Source of the DNA: JBBQVO01 sp038211505
GTDB taxonomy: Bacteria > Chloroflexota > Dehalococcoidia > DSTF01 > JACRBR01
Reading direction: 5' to 3'
Assembly (NCBI GenBank): GCA_038211505.1
Contig: JBBQVO010000032.1
Location: 1 to 23,262, forward strand
Length of the DNA stretch: 23,262 nucleotides
Part shown: positions 1-8,765 of the stretch, piece after piece
Numbering within the stretch: the stretch's first letter is position 1
How the letters are laid out: the number at the start of each line of letters is the position of its first letter
Made by a program: the position numbers and the translations under genes
The notes under the pieces: generated by a model
The model's input: only the letters and a program-made list of their open reading frames with translations
What the model was told of the DNA's origin: nothing
Databases searched by the model: none

Positions 1-1311
1 GAGGCGGCCGGCTTCGTGACGAACCGCTACGGCGGCGACTTCATGCCCGACAAGCCGCGCTTCTACAAGACGAAGGCGAAGGGCGCGCAGGAAGCGCACG
101 AAGCGATCCGCCCGACGTCGGCGTTCCGCACGCCGCAGGAGATGCAGGCGTCGCTGAAGCCGGATCAGCAGAAGCTGTACATGCTGATCTGGCAGCGCTT
201 CATCGCCAGCCAGATGGCGGACGCCGTCTTCGATCAGGTCAGCGTCGAGATCGACGGCGCCGTCGACACGCAACCCGCGCCGTACCTGCTGCGAGCCTCG
301 GCGAGCCACATGCGCTTTCCGGGCTTTCGCCAGGTTTACATCGAGGGCCGCGATACAGACGAAGACGAAGATGCCGAGAAGTCGCTGCCGGAGCTGACCG
401 ACTCCGACATCCTCCGATTGCTCGAAGTGAAGCCAGATCAGCACTTCACGGAGCCGCCGCCGCGCTACACAGAGGCGACGCTCGTGAAAGCGCTCGAAGA
501 GAACGGCATCGGCCGGCCTTCGACGTACGCGGCGATCATGTCGACGATCCAGGATCGTGGCTACGTCCGCAAGGACGGCCGCGCGTTGCACCCGGAGGAG
601 ATCGGCACGATCGTCACCGACATGCTCAAGGAGCACTTCCCGGCGGTCGTCGATCTCGGCTTCACAGCGCGCATGGAAGACGAACTCGACGAGGTAGCGA
701 ACGGCGAGCGGCCGTGGCCCCCGGTCGTGCGCGAGTTCTACGACCCGCTGGCGAAGGAGCTGGAAGCGGCGGCCGATGCTCCGCGCGTCGAAGAACTTAC
801 GGATCAGATCTGCGAGAAGTGCGGCAAGCCGATGATCCTCCGCTGGGGCCGGTTCGGGCAGTTTTACGCCTGCTCTGGCTTTCCGGAGTGCAAGAGCACG
901 CGCCCGTTCGGCGACGAAGCGACGGCGCAGCAGGAGCAGACGGACGAGAAGTGCGACGAATGCCAATCGCCGATGGTCGTCAAGCGCGGCCGTTTCGGCC
1001 AGTTCCTCGCCTGCTCGCGCTACCCCGAATGTAAGGGCTCGCGGCCGATCCTCAAGAAGGTCGGCATCCCGTGCCCGAAGGACGCCGGCGAGATCGTCGA
1101 GAAGCGAAGCAAGCGCGGCAAGACGTTTTACGCCTGCGCGAACTACCCGAACTGCGATTTCACGAGCTGGTCGCGCCCGCTCAAGCAGCCCTGTCCGTCA
1201 TGCGGTGGCCTGATCGCGATCGCGACGAAGGGCACCGCCAAGTGCACCGTCTGCGACTGGAAGGGCGACGTCGACGCGCTCGAGCCTGAACTCGTCCAAG
1301 CCTCCGCGTGA
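1..1311 (+). CDS. topA: DNA topoisomerase I (type IA), C-terminal part; 5' end outside window
   Basis: Type IA topoisomerases relax negatively supercoiled DNA by cutting one strand through a tyrosine. The reading frame is open from base 1, so this is the 3' part of a longer gene (436 residues here). The segment begins just after where the active-site tyrosine block should lie and contains the family motif QEAHEAIRPT (about residues 34-43). The ENGIGRPSTYAAI block follows near residue 168. The C-terminus carries four cysteine-rich zinc-ribbon units near residues 271-300, 318-345, 358-386 and 398-417. The third has CPKD instead of CxxC, as I recall from other TopA proteins. It ends in TGA. The internal GTG at base 16 is not the true start. 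The family assignment is firm; the catalytic tyrosine itself cannot be seen. Confidence 0.97.
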   Translation, partial: EAAGFVTNRYGGDFMPDKPRFYKTKAKGAQEAHEAIRPTSAFRTPQEMQASLKPDQQKLYMLIWQRFIASQMADAVFDQVSVEIDGAVDTQPAPYLLRASASHMRFPGFRQVYIEGRDTDEDEDAEKSLPELTDSDILRLLEVKPDQHFTEPPPRYTEATLVKALEENGIGRPSTYAAIMSTIQDRGYVRKDGRALHPEEIGTIVTDMLKEHFPAVVDLGFTARMEDELDEVANGERPWPPVVREFYDPLAKELEAAADAPRVEELTDQICEKCGKPMILRWGRFGQFYACSGFPECKSTRPFGDEATAQQEQTDEKCDECQSPMVVKRGRFGQFLACSRYPECKGSRPILKKVGIPCPKDAGEIVEKRSKRGKTFYACANYPNCDFTSWSRPLKQPCPSCGGLIAIATKGTAKCTVCDWKGDVDALEPELVQASA

Positions 1312-1337
1312 CCAATTCCCCGGATGTCGCTCATAAT
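1308..1337 (+). promoter_or_regulatory. Possible promoter for the substrate-binding protein gene
   Basis: GTGACC at 1308-1313 overlaps the topA stop codon and is followed after 18 nt by CATAAT at 1332-1337. They resemble the sigma-70 -35 (TTGACA, 4 of 6) and -10 (TATAAT, 5 of 6) boxes. The downstream start codon at 1385 would have a leader of roughly 40 nt. This rests on pattern matching only. Confidence 0.4.
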
Positions 1338-1384
1338 CCGCCTCTGACGGCCGACACAAGCGCGCGGCGCCCCCGGACGGCGCA

Positions 1385-3235
1385 ATGATCGAGCGTGGCG
1401 ACGCCATCGCGTCCGGGCGGCTCAGTCGACGGCGATTCCTCGCGGCGTCGGCGGCGCTGGCCGCTGCCGGATCCGTCGCCGCGATCGCGGGCTGTGATCG
1501 CTCGAAGAACAAGAAGTCCTCGGTCGCGGGTTTGTCCGCGAAGCCGCCGGCATCGCTCGTCGCCGTGTCGACGCGGGGCGGCGTCCTGCGGGTCTTCAAC
1601 TTCGACGCGCTGCAGCCCGACTCGCTCGACCCGCATCTGACGCAGTTCGGCCCGATCGCCAACATGCACTCCGCCGTCTACAGCAAACTGCTGCGCTACG
1701 ACGACGAGCGCGCCGGCACGATCGTCCCCGATCTCGCGGCGGCGATGCCCGAGCAGCCGGACGAGAAGACGTACATCTTCACGCTGCGCGACGGCATCAG
1801 ATTCCACGACACGCCGAAGTTTCGCCTCCTCTATCCGAAGACCGCCGGCCGCGCGCTCACCGCCACCGACGTCCGCGACAGCATCGCGCGCCAACTCAAC
1901 GCGGGCAGCGCGCAGTCGCGACGCTTCTTCCGTTCGAGCGACTGGAATGTCATCGATAACATGGAAGTGCGCGATACGCGGACGCTCGTCATCACGACGA
2001 AGACGCCGGTCGCGCCGTTCTTGAGTTTCCTCGCCGGCCGCCACGCCCAGATCATCCCCGTCGAGGTGCTCGATCACGACGGGCAGATCGCCAGTGATGC
2101 GCAGGTGATCGGAAGCGGATCGTTCATGCTCGATTCGTTCGAGCAAGGCGTCGCCGTACGCCTGCGGCGCAATCCGGCGTGGTTCGCGCGCGACGATCGC
2201 GCCGGCGACATCGGCAACGGCCGCCCGTTTCTCGACGGTTACGACGCCTTCCTCTCGCCGCAGGAAGACGCGTTTCAGCGCGCAGCATTCGAGCGACGCC
2301 TCGTCGATGCGACGGGCTTTCTCGACCCGGCGACCCTCGACAGCGAGCGCAAGACGAACCTCGCCGACATCAGCGCCGAAGAGACGGACGCCGGCGGCTT
2401 TCTCGCCTGCCGCCTGCTGCTCGACCGTGCGCCGTTCAAAGACGATCGCGCTCGCCGCGCGCTCCATCTCGCGATCGACCGCGGCGCCCTCATCGACCTT
2501 CTGTACGCCGCGAGCGACGGCCGCCCATCGGCGAAGCTCAGCGGGCCGATCGCGCCGGTGATGGATCGCTGGAGCATCACGCAAGACGACCTGCGCAGGC
2601 GTCCCGGCTACCGCTACGACGCGCAGGGCCGAGCAGCCGACATCGCGCAAGCCAAGCAGCTCTGGTCAGCGGCGCTTGGTGAAGGCGCGGCCGAACTGAA
2701 GATCTTGTTCGCCGGCGCGCCGAAGATCATCCCCGATCGCGCTGTCGATGCGGTCAAGCGCCAGCTGCGCGATGCGCTTGGCGCGAACGTGACGGCGCAG
2801 GTCGACGCCAGCGGCCAGGTGATCCTCGGCACGGCGCTCACGCGCAATCTGGGGAGCGCGACGGACGGCGTCGTCTCGTTCTCGTTCGCGCTCGATGACG
2901 GGGGCGTCGATCTCGACGACTGGCTGTTCACGCAGTTCCGCAGCGGCCAGTCGCAGAACACGTATCGGCTACAGGATCCGCAGCTCGATGCGATGCTCGA
3001 CAAATCGCGCGCCGAGTTCGACGTCGATGCGCGCCGCAAGATCGGCCTCGATGCGCAGGATTATTTGCTGGCGAAGGTGAACGCCCGCCTCGAGATCTGC
3101 GCGCCCGTGACGCGCCGCGTCGCCTGGGGCTACGTCCGCAACCCGCACATCCCCATCTGGTACGGCAACGACGAGCCGCTCGCGGACACCTGGCTCGACA
3201 CCGCGCACCCCGCTTGGCGCGGGCGCGGGGGTTGA
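1385..3235 (+). CDS. ABC transporter substrate-binding lipoprotein, family 5 (peptide/nickel type), Tat signal
   Basis: This is a likely extracytoplasmic binding protein of the oligopeptide/nickel (SBP family 5, OppA/DppA-like) class, 616 residues. The N-terminus has a twin-arginine motif SRRRFL (residues 14-19), a hydrophobic stretch, and a lipobox-like AIAGC with Cys37. That suggests Tat export of a folded protein followed by lipid anchoring. The mature part has family landmarks: the 'LDPHLTQFGPIANMHSAVYSKL' region (written here only as a landmark near residues 82-103), LRDGIRFHDT near 138, and ARRALHLAIDRGALIDLLY near 357. No permease or ATPase genes lie nearby, so it either uses a transporter encoded elsewhere or has another binding role. 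The ATG at 1385 is the first good start; a Shine-Dalgarno is not obvious. The ligand cannot be predicted. Confidence 0.88.
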   Translation: MIERGDAIASGRLSRRRFLAASAALAAAGSVAAIAGCDRSKNKKSSVAGLSAKPPASLVAVSTRGGVLRVFNFDALQPDSLDPHLTQFGPIANMHSAVYSKLLRYDDERAGTIVPDLAAAMPEQPDEKTYIFTLRDGIRFHDTPKFRLLYPKTAGRALTATDVRDSIARQLNAGSAQSRRFFRSSDWNVIDNMEVRDTRTLVITTKTPVAPFLSFLAGRHAQIIPVEVLDHDGQIASDAQVIGSGSFMLDSFEQGVAVRLRRNPAWFARDDRAGDIGNGRPFLDGYDAFLSPQEDAFQRAAFERRLVDATGFLDPATLDSERKTNLADISAEETDAGGFLACRLLLDRAPFKDDRARRALHLAIDRGALIDLLYAASDGRPSAKLSGPIAPVMDRWSITQDDLRRRPGYRYDAQGRAADIAQAKQLWSAALGEGAAELKILFAGAPKIIPDRAVDAVKRQLRDALGANVTAQVDASGQVILGTALTRNLGSATDGVVSFSFALDDGGVDLDDWLFTQFRSGQSQNTYRLQDPQLDAMLDKSRAEFDVDARRKIGLDAQDYLLAKVNARLEICAPVTRRVAWGYVRNPHIPIWYGNDEPLADTWLDTAHPAWRGRGG

Positions 3236-3319
3236 TGTTCGGTATGTCGTTTCGGCCGATCTGCGCGTCGAGATCGTCCGGTCGTCGACCGAACGCGGGC
3301 TCTCCACGGCGAGTCAGCG

Positions 3320-3345
3320 ACGGCCACGCGGGGCCGCCCCTACAG
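3320..3345. repeat. Short palindromic GC-rich intergenic element
   Basis: The 223-nt gap between the binding-protein gene and the prepilin peptidase gene contains the block GGCCACGCGGGGCCGCCCC followed by TACAG. It can fold as GGCC/GGCC with a short GC loop. It resembles the widespread intergenic 'GGGCGACC...GGTCGCCCCTACA' class of dispersed repeats recalled from many bacterial genomes. Only one copy is in this window, so repetition here is inferred. The rest of the gap (3236-3452) shows no convincing gene. Confidence 0.45.
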
Positions 3346-3458
3346 GTCGCTCGCCGGCGGCGGACACAACAGAATGCCGACGTGGCCGCATTCCTTACGG
3401 AGATGCCCGTACACAGAGTTGGTAACCTGCTGCCGATCATGATCGGGAAGGGGTGGGC

Positions 3459-4190
3459 GTGACAATCATCGTCATGGGGTTCATCGGATTCATCGCCGGC
3501 TTCGTGCTCGACGAACTGATCGCGCGTCTCGCCCGCGAGCCGTACGAGCGTGGTGACTTCGACGACGATGCCGACTCGCAGGATCCGACGTCGGCCGCCG
3601 CCCTCGAACTGCGCAGCGAGATGGGCGCGCTCGACATGCCGCGGTTGCTGACGACGGGCGCCTGGTACCGACGCGCGATCGTCGTCGCCGCTGCCACGGC
3701 GCTGTTCGCAGCGCTCGGTCGCCAGTACCAGGGCGACGACCTGCACCTGACGATTGTGGCGTTCTACGCGTCCGTGCTGCTGATCTGCACCGCGACGGAT
3801 ATCCTCGCCTACCGCGTGCCGAACGCCGTCACGTATCCGGCGATCATCGGCACCTTCATCCTCGGCATGGTGATCTCCGATGCCAACCGCCTCGACGTGA
3901 CGTTCGGTGGCCTGCTGTTCGGCGGGCTGCTCTTTGTCCCGTCGCTGCTCACCGGCGGAGCGATGGGGATGGGCGATGTGAAGCTGGCCTTCTTCGTCGG
4001 CTTCGCGCTTGGACTTACGTTCGTCGTCAACGCGATGATCATCATGGCGATCGCCGGCGGCGCCATCGCGGCGCTGCTGCTGATCACGCGCATCCGCAGC
4101 AAGGGTGACCCGATCCCGTACGCGCCGTTCATCGCCGCGGGCGCCATCATCACGATGCTGCTCCGCGGCACCGCCTTCCGCGCGGTCTGA
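3459..4190 (+). CDS. Prepilin peptidase, A24 family (aspartic membrane protease)
   Basis: A24 peptidases (PilD/TadV/CpaA type) are membrane aspartic proteases that cleave leader peptides of type IV pilin-like proteins. Both signature sites are present: TDILAYRVPN with the catalytic aspartate at about residue 114, and GMGDVKL with the second aspartate at about 173. Several hydrophobic segments fit a polytopic membrane protein. The end has IPYAPFIAAGA, matching the usual IPFGPFLA block. The N-terminus keeps one hydrophobic helix and an ARLAREP stretch recalling the PilD N-terminal domain, but the two CxxC pairs of the methylase domain are absent. I chose GTG 3459 (243 residues) because the ribosome site GGGAAGGGG (3445-3453) lies 5 nt before it; GTG 3453 is inside that site. 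No pilus or secretion genes are adjacent. Confidence 0.88.
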   Translation: MTIIVMGFIGFIAGFVLDELIARLAREPYERGDFDDDADSQDPTSAAALELRSEMGALDMPRLLTTGAWYRRAIVVAAATALFAALGRQYQGDDLHLTIVAFYASVLLICTATDILAYRVPNAVTYPAIIGTFILGMVISDANRLDVTFGGLLFGGLLFVPSLLTGGAMGMGDVKLAFFVGFALGLTFVVNAMIIMAIAGGAIAALLLITRIRSKGDPIPYAPFIAAGAIITMLLRGTAFRAV

Positions 4191-4251
4191 GGGGCGAGCT
4201 GTCCGCCGACGACTTACCGTAACGCGCCCCCGCCGACGCGCCGCCGTTCGA

Positions 4252-4257
4252 TAGAAT
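4252..4257 (+). promoter_or_regulatory. -10 box placed for a leaderless thyX transcript
   Basis: TAGAAT (5 of 6 to TATAAT) lies only 5 nt before the ATG at 4263. No Shine-Dalgarno can fit between them, so transcription would begin at or next to the start codon. No good -35 box was recognised. Confidence 0.5.
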
Positions 4258-4262
4258 GACGG

Positions 4263-5180
4263 ATGCCCATCGATGTCCGGCTGCTCGATCACACGCGCGA
4301 TCCGATGCGCTCGCTCTACGTCGCGTACCGCACGGCGTACTCCGCACTGACGCCGCAGAAGATCGTCGACAACATCGAGTCGGAGAAGATCACCCGCAAG
4401 CAGATGCTGGAGTTCATCGAGAAGCGGCTGGAGACGGGCCACGCGTCGCCACTTGAGCACGTCTGGTTCGAGTTCGCGATTTCTGGCGTCAGCCGCGCCT
4501 TCAGCCATCAGTTCGTGCGGCACCATATCGGCATCAGCTTCGAGCAGCAGAGTCAGCGCTACGTCGAATTCAAGAAGGGGCGCTTTCCGTACACCGTGCC
4601 GGACACCGTCCGCCGCGCCGGCATGGCCGAGAAGATGGAGGAGGCGTTCGGCCAGCTGGGCGAGCTGTACCAGGAGATGCTGGATGCCGGCGTCCCGGCG
4701 GAGGACGCGCGCTTCCTCATTCCGAACGCCGCCAACACGAACTTCAAAGTCGCCGTGAACTTCCTCGAGCTCCTGCACATCTGCGATCTGCGCCTCTGCA
4801 CGCGCGCGCAGTGGGAGTTCCGGCAAGTGGCGTCGCAGATGCGGGCGCAGATCAACCGCACGTTCCCGGAGCTGGCGCGCTACATCCAGCCGAAGTGCGG
4901 TGACAAGCGCTGGGGTTACTGCGATGAGTCGCTCGCGGATTGGAAAGCGTGCGCCATCGGCAAGAAGCGCCCCCACAAACAGCAGCTGTTCGAGCTTTTC
5001 GACGCCCACCGAAAAGGCGAAGTGCGGCCGCTCGCCGAGGACGACTTCAAGCTCATCGAAGAAGTCGACGCCTCCGTCGCGACCGCCGGATCGGCGAAAG
5101 ACCCCGGCGTCGGTCAGCCGCCGTCGCTGCTTTCGGCGGCGTCCGGCGACCCGCCGCCGTCGACGCGCGACGAGGGATAG
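4263..5180 (+). CDS. thyX: Flavin-dependent thymidylate synthase ThyX
   Basis: ThyX makes dTMP from dUMP using methylenetetrahydrofolate, FAD and NADPH, replacing ThyA. The protein is 305 residues. Family features are HASPLEH (residues 60-66), the ThyX signature region at 86-99 followed by RYV, the NFKVAVNFLELLHICDLRL region, and a Cys-rich PKCGDKRWGYCDE segment. The signature reads RHH-IGISFEQQSQR instead of the textbook RHRxxSxNxxSxR, so the second arginine is histidine and the block is one residue longer. The last 35 or so residues are rich in Gly, Ala, Pro and Ser and look disordered, an extension beyond the usual fold. ATG 4263 is the only good start and follows a -10-like box directly. 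It precedes pheST on the same strand by 84 nt. Confidence 0.95.
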   Translation: MPIDVRLLDHTRDPMRSLYVAYRTAYSALTPQKIVDNIESEKITRKQMLEFIEKRLETGHASPLEHVWFEFAISGVSRAFSHQFVRHHIGISFEQQSQRYVEFKKGRFPYTVPDTVRRAGMAEKMEEAFGQLGELYQEMLDAGVPAEDARFLIPNAANTNFKVAVNFLELLHICDLRLCTRAQWEFRQVASQMRAQINRTFPELARYIQPKCGDKRWGYCDESLADWKACAIGKKRPHKQQLFELFDAHRKGEVRPLAEDDFKLIEEVDASVATAGSAKDPGVGQPPSLLSAASGDPPPSTRDEG

Positions 5181-5218
5181 CCCGCCGTTCGCGCGCTGTC
5201 CCTGAACCAAGACGGACT

Positions 5219-5224
5219 TATACT
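5219..5224 (+). promoter_or_regulatory. Probable -10 box upstream of pheS
   Basis: TATACT (5 of 6 to TATAAT) sits in the 84-nt gap between thyX and pheS. It leaves a leader of about 35 nt that includes a GACGAGG ribosome site before ATG 5265. No strong -35 box lies 16-18 nt upstream. Confidence 0.5.
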
Positions 5225-5264
5225 GGCGTACTCACGCGCCGCGGCGAACCGTAGACGAGGATTG

Positions 5265-6305
5265 ATGGCGAACGAGACCATACGGCAGTTGCGCACGGAC
5301 GCGCTCGCGACGCTCAACTCGGCCGGCGATCAGCGCGTGCTCGATGCTTGGCGCGTCGAGTATCTCGGACGCAAAGGGCGCCTTACTGGTGTCCTGCGCG
5401 GTCTCGCCGAACTATCGATCGACGAACGCAAGGCCGTCGGCGCCGCAGCCAACGTCCTCAAAGAGGAGCTGGAGCAGGCGTTCGAATCCCGCAGCGAAGC
5501 ATTGCGCAGCGCGTCGATCAGCGCCGCGATCGAGCACGGCAAGATCGACGTGACGCTGCCGGCGCGGCCGCGACCGCGCGGCGGCCTGCATCCAGTGACG
5601 CAACTGCTCCGCGAAATGCTCGCCGTCTTCAACTCGATGGGGTTCTCCGTCGTCGAAGGCCCGGAGGTCGAACTCGATTTCTACAACTTCGAGGCGCTGC
5701 GGATCCCTGCCGATCATCCGGCGCGCGATATGTGGGACACGATGTGGGTCGATGAGACTGTCTCTGGCCGCCGCCCGCTGCTGATGCGCACGCACACGTC
5801 GCCAGCGCAGATCCGCACGATGGAGCGGCATAAGCCACCGATCCGCATCGTCGTGCCAGGCCGCGCGTATCGCTTCGAGGCGACCGACACCACGCACGAA
5901 TGGATGATGACGCAGATGGAGCTCCTCGCCGTCGACGAGGGCCTCAACATGGGCCACCTCAAGGGGACGCTGCTCGAACTCTTCCGCCGGCTCTTCGGGC
6001 GCGATCGGCAGATCCGGCTGCAATGCTCGTACTTCCCGTTCGTCGAACCGGGAGCGGAGGTGGCGATGGACTGCTACGTCTGTAGCGGCGCCGGCTGCGC
6101 GACATGCCACCAGACCGGCTGGATCGAGATGCTCGGCGCCGGCATGGTGCATCCCGAGATCCTCGAAAACATGGGCATCGACTCGAAGCGATACACCGGC
6201 TTTGCCGCCGGCATGGGGCTGGAGCGCCTGGCGATGCAGTATTTCGGCGTGCCGGACATCCGCTACTTCTATCAGAACGATCTGCGCTTGCTGCAGCAGT
6301 TTTAA
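5265..6305 (+). CDS. pheS: Phenylalanine-tRNA ligase alpha subunit
   Basis: The catalytic alpha subunit of the alpha2beta2 cytosolic enzyme charges tRNA-Phe. The 346-residue length is typical. The N-terminal coiled-coil region (about 1-85, with the YLGRKGRLTGVLRGL element) binds tRNA. The class II core starts at HPVTQLLREM (about residue 109). It continues with RTHTSPAQIRTM, the RAYRFEATDTTHEWMMTQMELLAVDEG region (motif 2 area), and ends with AAGMGLERLAM (motif 3, about residue 315). A cysteine cluster CYVCSGAGCATC lies just before the last part. ATG 5265 is preferred over the adjacent TTG at 5262 because it follows GACGAGG at suitable spacing. The stop is 9 nt before pheT, so they form an operon. 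Confidence 0.98.
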   Translation: MANETIRQLRTDALATLNSAGDQRVLDAWRVEYLGRKGRLTGVLRGLAELSIDERKAVGAAANVLKEELEQAFESRSEALRSASISAAIEHGKIDVTLPARPRPRGGLHPVTQLLREMLAVFNSMGFSVVEGPEVELDFYNFEALRIPADHPARDMWDTMWVDETVSGRRPLLMRTHTSPAQIRTMERHKPPIRIVVPGRAYRFEATDTTHEWMMTQMELLAVDEGLNMGHLKGTLLELFRRLFGRDRQIRLQCSYFPFVEPGAEVAMDCYVCSGAGCATCHQTGWIEMLGAGMVHPEILENMGIDSKRYTGFAAGMGLERLAMQYFGVPDIRYFYQNDLRLLQQF

Positions 6306-6314
6306 GGCGTACGA

Positions 6315-8765
6315 ATGCGAGTCTCACTCAACTGGCTGAGCGAGTACGTCGACCTGCGCCTCACGGCGGAGGATCTCGCTGCGCGTCTGACGATGGCCGG
6401 GCTCGCCGTTGATGCGATCGTGCGCACGGGTGGCGACTGGGGCGACGACATCCGCGTCGCGACAGTCACCGCCGTCGATCCGCATCCGAACGCCGATCGC
6501 TTGCGTCTCGCATCCGTGGACGTCGGTGGCGGCGAGACGCACCGAGTGGTCTGCGGCGCGCCGAACCTTGCCGTCGGACAGAAGATCGCCTTCGCGACCG
6601 TTGGCGCGCGCGTCCGCGACGGCCACAGCGGCAAGCCGTCCGTGCTGAAGCCTGCCGTGATTCGCGGCGTCGAGTCAGCCGGCATGGTGCTCAGCGAGTA
6701 CGAGTTGGGCATCTCCGAAGACCACGAAGGCATCCTCGAACTGCCGGCGGACGCGATCGTCGGCCGGCGCCTCGCCGACGTGATCGGCGATACGATCTTC
6801 GAACTCTCCGTGACCCCTAACCGCGCCGACTGGCTCTCCGTCGTCGGCATCGCCCGCGAGGTCGCGGCGCTCACCGAGCAGACCGTGCGCGAGCCCTCGC
6901 TCAAATACGACGAGCAGGGGCCGCCGATCAAAGGCCACTGCGTCGTGCAGATCGTCGCCAACGACCTTTGCCGCCGGTACATCGGCACGGTGATCACGGG
7001 CATCAAGCTGGCGCCGTCGCCGGCGTGGATGCAAGAGCGGCTGATCGCGCTCGGCCAGCGCCCGATCAACAACGTCGTCGATATCACGAACTACGTCATG
7101 CTCGAACTCGGACAGCCGCTGCACGCGTTCGACTACGACACGATCGCCGGCCACCGGATCATCGTCCGCCGCGCCAGCGACGGCGAGCAGTTCACGACAC
7201 TCGACGGCGAAGCGCGCACCCTCACCGACGACATGCTCGTGATCGCCGACGCCGAAGGGCCGGTGGCGCTTGCCGGCGTCATCGGCGGACTCCAGAGCGA
7301 AGTCACCTCGTCGACAGTCAACATCCTCCTCGAATCGGCGAACTTCGTCGGCTCGAACGTCCGGCGCACGAGCATGACGCTGAAGGCGCGCAGCGAGGCG
7401 TCATCGCGGTTCGAGAAGGGGTTGCCGCCCGAACTGGCGCTGATCGCGTCGAAGCGTGCAACGAAGCTGCTCGTGGAGATTGCCGGCGGGACGGCGCTCG
7501 CCGGCGCCGTCGACGTGTATCCCGGCAAGACGCGCGAGGCGCGCATCGAAGTGCCGAAGCAGCGTATCTCGCAGGTGCTGGGCATCGATCCGCCGGCGTC
7601 GAAAGTGCGGTCGGTGCTGACCGGGCTCGGCTTCTCGGCGCGATGGGTGCCGCCGGACCGCTACGTCGTGCGCGTGCCGTACTGGCGGCCGGATGTCCGC
7701 ATCGCCGATGACGTTGCCGAAGAAGTGATGCGGATCATCGGCTACGACGAAATACCGGCGCTACCGATCGCCGGCACCGTGCCGCCACCGATCCCGCAGC
7801 CACTGCGCGATCTGCGTGAGCGCGCGCGGGACGCGCTCGCGGCCGCCGGCATGCGCGAGACGATCTCGTACTCGATGACGACGATGGATGCGTTACAGCG
7901 CGTGATGCCGAAGGAGACGCTGGCGATCTATCCGCCCTATAAGCTCGTCAACCCGATCTCGTCGGAGCACGAATATCTGCGGCCGACGCTCCGCGCGAAC
8001 GTGCTGATGACGCTCGCCTCCAACCTGCGCTACCAGAAGGGCGAGGTCGCCATCTTCGAATCGGCGCGCACCTACGAGCGCCCGGACGCGCGCGCGCCGA
8101 GAGACGGCGCGCCGTTCGGCGAAGAAGCGATGCCGGTTGAGCGCGAGAGCATCTGCGCGGCGATCAGCGGCCGCCGACCCGATCGTTGGGGCCGCCCGTC
8201 CGACGACGGCATCGACTTCTTCGACGCGAAGGGATATCTCGACGATCTACTGCGCGGCATCGGTGTCGATGCGACGTACGTCGCCGCCGATGAGTTCGGC
8301 ATGGCGCCGGGACGCACGGCGGAAGTTCGCATCGGCGATCGCCGGATCGGCGTCGTCGGCCAGATGCACCCCGATGTCTGCGCCGCGTTTGACATCGGGC
8401 AGGAGACGTTCATGTTCGAGATCGCGCTCGACGATGTGCTGCCCCTGATCGGCGCGCGGCGCAAGGCCGCCAGCGTCTCACGCTTCCCGGCGGTCGAGCA
8501 GGATCTGGCGCTGATCGTCGATGCCGCCACGCCCGCGGGGGCGCTGCAACAAACCATCGAGTCAGCCGCACTCGTACGCGAAGCGCGTGTCTTCGACGTG
8601 TACACGGGCGACCAGGTGCCGGCCGGCAAGAAGTCGGTGGCGTTCGCTGTCCAGTACCAATCCGACGACCACACCCTCACCGACGACGACGTGGCGAAGG
8701 CGCAGCGCAAGCTCGTCGAGCGCCTCCGCCGCGAGTTCGGCGCGGAGCTACGGGGCGGCGCCTGA
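6315..8765 (+). CDS. pheT: Phenylalanine-tRNA ligase beta subunit
   Basis: The beta subunit of PheRS contributes tRNA binding and editing of misacylated Tyr-tRNA. It has 816 residues, normal for bacteria. Domains in order: the N-terminal element MRVSLNWLSEYVDL; an OB-fold tRNA-binding domain (about 40-150, with HPNADRLRLASVD and VVCGAPN); B3/B4 editing domain (about 220-390, with INNVVDITNYVMLELGQPLHAFD and ALAGVIGG); B5 (about 405-483, with RIADDVAEEVMRIIGYDEIP); the inactive synthetase-like core; and a C-terminal anticodon-binding FDX-ACB domain (about 720-815, starting SRFPAVEQDLALIVD). It lies 9 nt after pheS. No oddities were seen. Confidence 0.98.
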   Translation: MRVSLNWLSEYVDLRLTAEDLAARLTMAGLAVDAIVRTGGDWGDDIRVATVTAVDPHPNADRLRLASVDVGGGETHRVVCGAPNLAVGQKIAFATVGARVRDGHSGKPSVLKPAVIRGVESAGMVLSEYELGISEDHEGILELPADAIVGRRLADVIGDTIFELSVTPNRADWLSVVGIAREVAALTEQTVREPSLKYDEQGPPIKGHCVVQIVANDLCRRYIGTVITGIKLAPSPAWMQERLIALGQRPINNVVDITNYVMLELGQPLHAFDYDTIAGHRIIVRRASDGEQFTTLDGEARTLTDDMLVIADAEGPVALAGVIGGLQSEVTSSTVNILLESANFVGSNVRRTSMTLKARSEASSRFEKGLPPELALIASKRATKLLVEIAGGTALAGAVDVYPGKTREARIEVPKQRISQVLGIDPPASKVRSVLTGLGFSARWVPPDRYVVRVPYWRPDVRIADDVAEEVMRIIGYDEIPALPIAGTVPPPIPQPLRDLRERARDALAAAGMRETISYSMTTMDALQRVMPKETLAIYPPYKLVNPISSEHEYLRPTLRANVLMTLASNLRYQKGEVAIFESARTYERPDARAPRDGAPFGEEAMPVERESICAAISGRRPDRWGRPSDDGIDFFDAKGYLDDLLRGIGVDATYVAADEFGMAPGRTAEVRIGDRRIGVVGQMHPDVCAAFDIGQETFMFEIALDDVLPLIGARRKAASVSRFPAVEQDLALIVDAATPAGALQQTIESAALVREARVFDVYTGDQVPAGKKSVAFAVQYQSDDHTLTDDDVAKAQRKLVERLRREFGAELRGGA

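Noticed and set aside
1331..2650. A 439-codon open frame on the - strand within the binding-protein gene
   Set aside because: It lies opposite a clear gene, has low-complexity Arg/Val/Ala composition and no recognisable domain.
2928..5210. A 760-codon open frame on the - strand across the binding protein, prepilin peptidase and thyX genes
   Set aside because: It is antisense to three well-supported genes and is rich in Arg, Ala, Gly and Asp, as expected when GC-rich DNA is read in a codon-shadow frame.
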